A stretch of DNA of 64,000 bases from the NCBI RefSeq assembly GCF_000513895.2, contig NZ_CP165783.1, positions 992,001 to 1,056,000 of the forward strand, read 5' to 3'. The stretch comes from Ensifer sp. WSM1721 (GTDB lineage Bacteria > Pseudomonadota > Alphaproteobacteria > Rhizobiales > Rhizobiaceae). The notes beneath the pieces were generated by a model. That model did not search any database and was not told the DNA's origin. It worked only from the letters and a program-made list of their open reading frames with translations. A program made the translations under genes and the position numbers. Below, in pieces: positions 60,468 to 64,000 of this stretch (position 1 is its first letter; the number at the start of each line of letters is the position of its first letter).

Positions 60468-61742
60468 CTACTGCACCTTGTCGAGCATCTTGTAATACAT
60501 GCCGACAAGCGGCAGGAACCAGGGCTTGCCGAAATGTCCCGGCACCGCCGGCCATTCGAGGCCCTTGAGCGGGTTGCGGTCCGGCCGGTCGAGGATGGCG
60601 TCCGCCATGATCATCCCGAGATGCGTCGAAAGCTGTGCCCCATGGCCGGAATAGCCCATGGCATACCAGACGCCGTCGTGATAGCCGGCGCGGGGGAAGC
60701 GGTCTTTGGTCATGTCGACGAGACCGCCCCAACAATAATCGATCTCGACATTGGCGAGTTGCGGGAAGATCTCCGCGAGGCTTGCCTTGAGGATCGCGCC
60801 GCTTTTCGCATCCGAGCGTTGGTCGGATGTCGCCGAGAAGCGGGCGCGACCGCCAAAAATCAAACGGTTGTCGGGCGAGAGCCTGAAATAGTTGCCGATG
60901 TTCATCGATGTGACGCAGGTACGGTTGCCCGGCATCGTCGCTGCGATCTCCGCTTCGGTAAGCGGCCGCGTCGCGATGATGAAGCTGCCGACCGCGATGA
61001 TGCGGCGGCGGAAATAGCCGAAGATCGACGGCGTATAGGCGCCGGTGGCGACAAGCACCGCATCCGCAGTGATGCTGCCGCGCGTGCTCTTGAGATGGTG
61101 CCGACCGCCCGCCTGCCGATGCTCCGTGACGGCGGCACTCTCGAAGATCGTCGCGCCGTGGCGCGCTGCCGCTTCGCCGAGGCCGACGACATAGCGGCCC
61201 ATATGCATCATCGCGCTTTTCTTCGAGAGCATGGCGCCGAAGAAAGGCGCGCCGACTTCCTGCTTCAGGTCGTCTGCGCTGAGCAGCGCCGTATCGGGGT
61301 CGGCCTCCGCGTGCACGGCTTCGAAGTTGCGGGCGATCGCTTGGAAATGCTGGGGCTTGGAGGCGAGCTTCAGCTTTCCGGCGCGGCGGAAGTTGCAATC
61401 GATGCCCTCCTCCGCGATCAATTCCTCGAGCGTGTCGATCGATTGGTCGAACGCCTTATAAAGTGCGATCGCCCGCTCCTTGCCGAGCTCCGCCTTGGCC
61501 GCGAGGTAACTATGCGCGAGCCCGTTGTTGAGGTGCCCGCCATTGCGGCCGGAAGCGCCCCAGCCGACCTTTTCCGCCTCCAGCACGACGACCTTGGCAC
61601 CCGCCTTGGCAAGCTGCCGGGCGGCGCCGAGGCCGGTGAAGCCGCCGCCGATCACGGCGACATCGTAGTGGCCGTCGACCGGACCCTGAGCAGCCCCGGC
61701 AAAGGCCGGGGCGATGTCGTGCCAATAGGAGACGAATTTCAT
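60468..61742 (-). CDS. FAD-dependent oxidoreductase (PuuB/OrdL-like gamma-glutamylputrescine oxidase family)
   Basis: 424 residues. FAD-binding GXGXXG is in VAVIGGGFTGLGAARQLAKAG, with WGASGRNGGHLNNGLAH typical of the PuuB/OrdL group. The second half shows CWGGLVDMTKDRFPRAG and GYSGHGAQLSTHLG near the C-terminus. It oxidises an amine or N-substituted amino acid with O2, releasing aldehyde and H2O2. It is co-transcribed with the upstream haloacid dehalogenase-like gene (17-bp gap). Its product would suit the aldehyde dehydrogenases upstream. Confidence 0.92.
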   Translation of the reverse strand: MKFVSYWHDIAPAFAGAAQGPVDGHYDVAVIGGGFTGLGAARQLAKAGAKVVVLEAEKVGWGASGRNGGHLNNGLAHSYLAAKAELGKERAIALYKAFDQSIDTLEELIAEEGIDCNFRRAGKLKLASKPQHFQAIARNFEAVHAEADPDTALLSADDLKQEVGAPFFGAMLSKKSAMMHMGRYVVGLGEAAARHGATIFESAAVTEHRQAGGRHHLKSTRGSITADAVLVATGAYTPSIFGYFRRRIIAVGSFIIATRPLTEAEIAATMPGNRTCVTSMNIGNYFRLSPDNRLIFGGRARFSATSDQRSDAKSGAILKASLAEIFPQLANVEIDYCWGGLVDMTKDRFPRAGYHDGVWYAMGYSGHGAQLSTHLGMIMADAILDRPDRNPLKGLEWPAVPGHFGKPWFLPLVGMYYKMLDKVQ

Positions 61743-61759
61743 GGCGAGGCGCCTTCTTT

Positions 61760-62428
61760 CTAAAGACCGACGACGCCCGGCAGGCCGGTAATGCCGGCGA
61801 TCTCGACGTAGCCGTAATAGGGATTGGCCGGCTCGTGGCCGCGATTGACCCAGACCTTGTTCTTGATGCCGAGATCATGCGCCGACATCAGGTCGTAGCG
61901 GAAAGAGGACGAGCAGTGGAGAATGTCCTCCGGGCCGCAGCCGAGCATGTCGAGCATGTATTCGAATGCCTTGAACCGCGGCTTGTAAGCCTGTGCCTGT
62001 TCGGCGGTGTAGACGGCGTAGAAAGGAGCGCCCAGCTTTTCGACATTCGACATAATCTGCGAGTTCATCGCATTCGAGAGGATGACCAACGGGATCTCCT
62101 TGGCGACCTTGGCGAGGCCGGCAGGCACGTCGGGATGCGGACCCCAGGTCGGGACGCGCTCATAGACCATGCGCGCCGCTTCTTCGCGGAATTTTATGCC
62201 ATTGCGCTTGCAGGTCCGCTCGAGCGAATTGTGCACCACCTCCGCATAGGGCTTCCAGTCGCCGAGAATCTCGTCGAGGCGATAGGCGGCGAAATTCTTG
62301 ATGAATTCCGCCATGCGCGGCTCGTCGAGTTGTTCGCCATAGAGGTCGCGCGCCGCTTCCGCCATTTGGAAGTTGGTCAGCGTGCCGTAGCAATCGAAGG
62401 TGATGTATTTCGGACGGAAGGTCGACAT
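61760..62428 (-). CDS. Haloacid dehalogenase type II-like hydrolase
   Basis: A 222-residue HAD protein. The nucleophile Asp is in ITFDCYGTLTNF, motif II Ser/Asn in LVILSNAMN, the Lys in AYKPRFKAFEYML and the final acidic loop in HCSSSFRYDL. The pattern resembles type II 2-haloacid dehalogenases, but many relatives act on other small substrates. It is the first gene of the minus-strand pair with the PuuB-like oxidase. Confidence 0.9.
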   Translation of the reverse strand: MSTFRPKYITFDCYGTLTNFQMAEAARDLYGEQLDEPRMAEFIKNFAAYRLDEILGDWKPYAEVVHNSLERTCKRNGIKFREEAARMVYERVPTWGPHPDVPAGLAKVAKEIPLVILSNAMNSQIMSNVEKLGAPFYAVYTAEQAQAYKPRFKAFEYMLDMLGCGPEDILHCSSSFRYDLMSAHDLGIKNKVWVNRGHEPANPYYGYVEIAGITGLPGVVGL

Positions 62429-62745
62429 GTGAACTATCCTTGTAAGAGCGGGACCGGGGTTTACGTGTAAGGATCATAGGCGCCAGCCCATCCCTCGGCT
62501 CACCTGATTTTGCAACGATCGAAGCAGAATCTATCGTATCCAAAGTCGGCTTTGGCAGAAGGTTGCGAGCCTTGCCTGCCGCCCTGCTTCTTGCCGCCCA
62601 CATTCCGGTTACCCTCCCGCCTGCCAGCATAAGATGCGGCGGCCCGCGAGAGCAAAGCTATAAGATATTGCGCGGGCCGTGGCCTTCAGACGATCTGCCG
62701 GCCACCACTCCTGCAGACTTCAGGGCAGGAAATAAGGACATCCAC
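62429..62745. other. Divergent intergenic region, HAD gene and GNAT gene
   Basis: 317 bp holding both divergent promoters. No gene or convincing palindrome was seen. The in-frame upstream stretch of the GNAT gene is not family-like. Confidence 0.4.
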
Positions 62746-63582
62746 ATGCAGACAAATCAGATCGAGATCACTGCCTTCGGTCCCGAGCATCTGGAAGCCG
62801 CCGTTAGCCTCTCGCGGCAGGCCGGCTGGCCGCATCGCCTGGAGGATTGGCAGATGGCGCTCGCCCTGAGCGAAGGCGTGGTGGCCATCGAGGATGCGCG
62901 AGTCGTCGGCACTGTGTTCGTCACGCCCTATAAGGCGGACTGCGCGACGATCAACATGGTGATTGTCGACGAGGCGATGCGCGGCCGCGGTCTCGGCCGG
63001 ACGCTCATGGATGCGGCGCTGCGGATCGCCGGCGACCGGCCGCTCCGGCTCGTGGCGACCGCCGAGGGATTGCCGCTCTATGAGAAACTTGGATTTCGGG
63101 AAACCGGGCGCGTGCTGCAGCATCAGGGCGTGGTCGGCGACGTCGCCGTGCCCCCGGGGATCGAGGCCGCAACCGCTGCCGACATCGATGCTATCGCCGC
63201 ACTTGACCGCCAGGCCTTCGGCGCCGACCGCGAAGGATTGGTCGCTTATCTCGCCAAGGTGGGCGAGTTCGCCGTGCTTCGACGCGACGGCCGCGTCTGT
63301 GGGTTTGGCGCGCTGCGTGCCTTCGGTCGTGGCGAGGTCATTGGTCCCGTGGTCGCCGCCGATCTCGACGATGCCAAGGCGCTCGTCGCCCATTTCATCG
63401 CCATGCGGCCGGGCCGCTTCTTGCGGGTCGACACCACCGCCGACGCCGGTCTTTCCGGCTGGCTTGCCGAACAGGGCCTCGCCCATGTCGGCGGAGGTAT
63501 CGCTATGACGAAGCCGCCGATCCACCGCGCCGCCGATCTCGTCGCTAACACCTTTGCCCTCGCCAACCAGGCGCTCGGCTGA
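62746..63582 (+). CDS. Tandem-GNAT acetyltransferase-like protein (paralogue 2)
   Basis: 278 residues from ATG 62746, which has AAGGA 8 bp upstream. The N-terminal GNAT domain has LSRQAGWPHRLEDWQMALAL and the acetyl-CoA loop VDEAMRGRGLGRTLMDAAL. A second GNAT-like domain follows (AATAADIDAIAALDRQAFGADREGLVAYLAK). It is homologous to the protein at 50739-51677 over its length. It lies 14 bp before the class III aminotransferase gene on the same strand, so a role in acetylating an amine or amino acid substrate is plausible. Confidence 0.9.
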   Translation: MQTNQIEITAFGPEHLEAAVSLSRQAGWPHRLEDWQMALALSEGVVAIEDARVVGTVFVTPYKADCATINMVIVDEAMRGRGLGRTLMDAALRIAGDRPLRLVATAEGLPLYEKLGFRETGRVLQHQGVVGDVAVPPGIEAATAADIDAIAALDRQAFGADREGLVAYLAKVGEFAVLRRDGRVCGFGALRAFGRGEVIGPVVAADLDDAKALVAHFIAMRPGRFLRVDTTADAGLSGWLAEQGLAHVGGGIAMTKPPIHRAADLVANTFALANQALG

Positions 63583-63596
63583 TCCGGAGATCTTTG

Positions 63597-64000
63597 ATGT
63601 ACAGCAATTCCCTCATCGAACTCGATCGCGCCCACCTCATCCATCCAGTCGCCTCATACCGCGGCCATGAAAAGCTCGGCGTGCGCGTGCTCGCCTCTGC
63701 CAGGGGCGCGACGGTTACCGACGCTTCGGGCAAGCAGCTGATCGACGGTTTCGCCGGCCTCTGGTGCGTCAATGCCGGCTACGGACATGAGAGCATCGTC
63801 GAGGCGGCGGCAAAGCAGATGCGCGAACTGCCCTACGCGACGGCCTATTTCGGCCTCGGTTCGGAACCCGCAATCCGCCTCGCCTCGGAACTGGCCGAAC
63901 GCGCGCCGGGCGATCTCAACCATGTCTATTTCACGCTCGGCGGCTCCGATGCCGTCGACAGCACGATCCGCTTCATCCGCTACTACTGGATTGCCCGCGG
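63597..64000 (+). CDS. Class III aminotransferase, 5' part, truncated by window edge
   Basis: The first 134 codons of a PLP-dependent class III aminotransferase. It begins MYSNSLIELDRAHLIHPVASYRGHEKLG and shows IDGFAGLWCVNAGYGHESIVEAAAKQMRELPYATAYFGLG and YFTLGGSDAVDSTIRFIRYYW, where the GGSDA stretch binds the PLP phosphate. ATG 63597 has GGAG 8 bp upstream. It follows the GNAT gene by 14 bp. The product may pair with the PuuB-like oxidase and GabD in amine catabolism. Confidence 0.93.
   Translation, partial: MYSNSLIELDRAHLIHPVASYRGHEKLGVRVLASARGATVTDASGKQLIDGFAGLWCVNAGYGHESIVEAAAKQMRELPYATAYFGLGSEPAIRLASELAERAPGDLNHVYFTLGGSDAVDSTIRFIRYYWIAR

Noticed and set aside
1..64000. The idea that the aminotransferase fragments at the two window ends are halves of one gene on a circle
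   Set aside because: The left fragment begins HGSGVMTGSLTGLH, a different subfamily from the right fragment's N-terminal part; they are better read as two paralogues cut by the window edges.

Overview
The window looks like a piece of a Sinorhizobium/Ensifer-type alphaproteobacterial genome. The DNA is GC-rich, and most long antisense frames are shadows of real genes. It carries a complete malonate operon (matABC with divergent matR), a polyphosphate kinase 2, several TRAP/GntR catabolic units, and about 100-bp mosaic repeats built from two palindromes that resemble rhizobial intergenic mosaic elements (RIME). No rRNA, tRNA, ribosomal or replication gene was seen. Catabolism, transport and stress genes dominate, as expected of a secondary replicon such as a symbiotic megaplasmid or chromid; that placement is inference.

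Layout. 0-2 kb: the 3' part of a class III aminotransferase and a zinc-free MDR oxidoreductase. 2-6.4 kb: a TPR adenylate cyclase, then an AhpD-like protein and an ECF41 sigma factor in one translationally coupled unit preceded by an exact ECF41-type promoter, then an APH-family kinase. 6.4-14.2 kb: a cluster of poorly described genes (P2A-like P-type ATPase, two free-standing HMA_2-like proteins, two DUF5132 proteins, a DUF445 protein and two small hypotheticals). 14.7-20.8 kb: a GntR-TRAP transporter-dehydrogenase-mannonate dehydratase operon for hexuronate-type acids, with an internal terminator/attenuator after the binding protein. 20.9-25.7 kb: a sorbosone-dehydrogenase-like protein, a DUF1989 protein, a LysR/exported-SDR divergent pair and a SnoaL fusion.

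25.8-30 kb: a frameshifted ParE toxin remnant, a membrane coiled-coil protein overlapping a ClpP-like membrane-anchored protease, and a membrane protein and a Gly/Tyr/Arg-rich BON protein, each behind a GGAAC-N18-TT (RpoE2/EcfG-type) promoter. 30.4-35.7 kb: malonate uptake and catabolism. 35.8-42 kb: an AI-2E family permease, an RcnR/RcnA-like Ni/Co efflux unit, a rhodanese-ChrB fusion with ChrA, and a NarK-type transporter. 42.5-48 kb: an NmrA-like/LysR divergent pair, then a RuBisCO-like protein plus DUF1537 kinase operon divergent from a NanR-like GntR regulator. 48-51.7 kb: PPK2, an MFS permease, mosaic repeats and a tandem GNAT protein.

51.9-64 kb: an ArgE-like deacylase, a GhrA-like reductase, a cupin, an operon of two aldehyde dehydrogenases around a tartrate/D-malate-type dehydrogenase, a CAP-domain protein, a PuuB-like FAD oxidase with a haloacid dehalogenase-like protein, a second tandem GNAT protein and the 5' part of another class III aminotransferase. 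Together these suggest amine/amino-acid catabolism ending in semialdehyde oxidation.

The best candidates for undescribed biology are the P-ATPase/HMA_2/DUF5132 cluster, the RuBisCO-like protein/kinase operon and the coiled-coil/ClpP-like pair. All calls come from reading the sequence; no database search was run.
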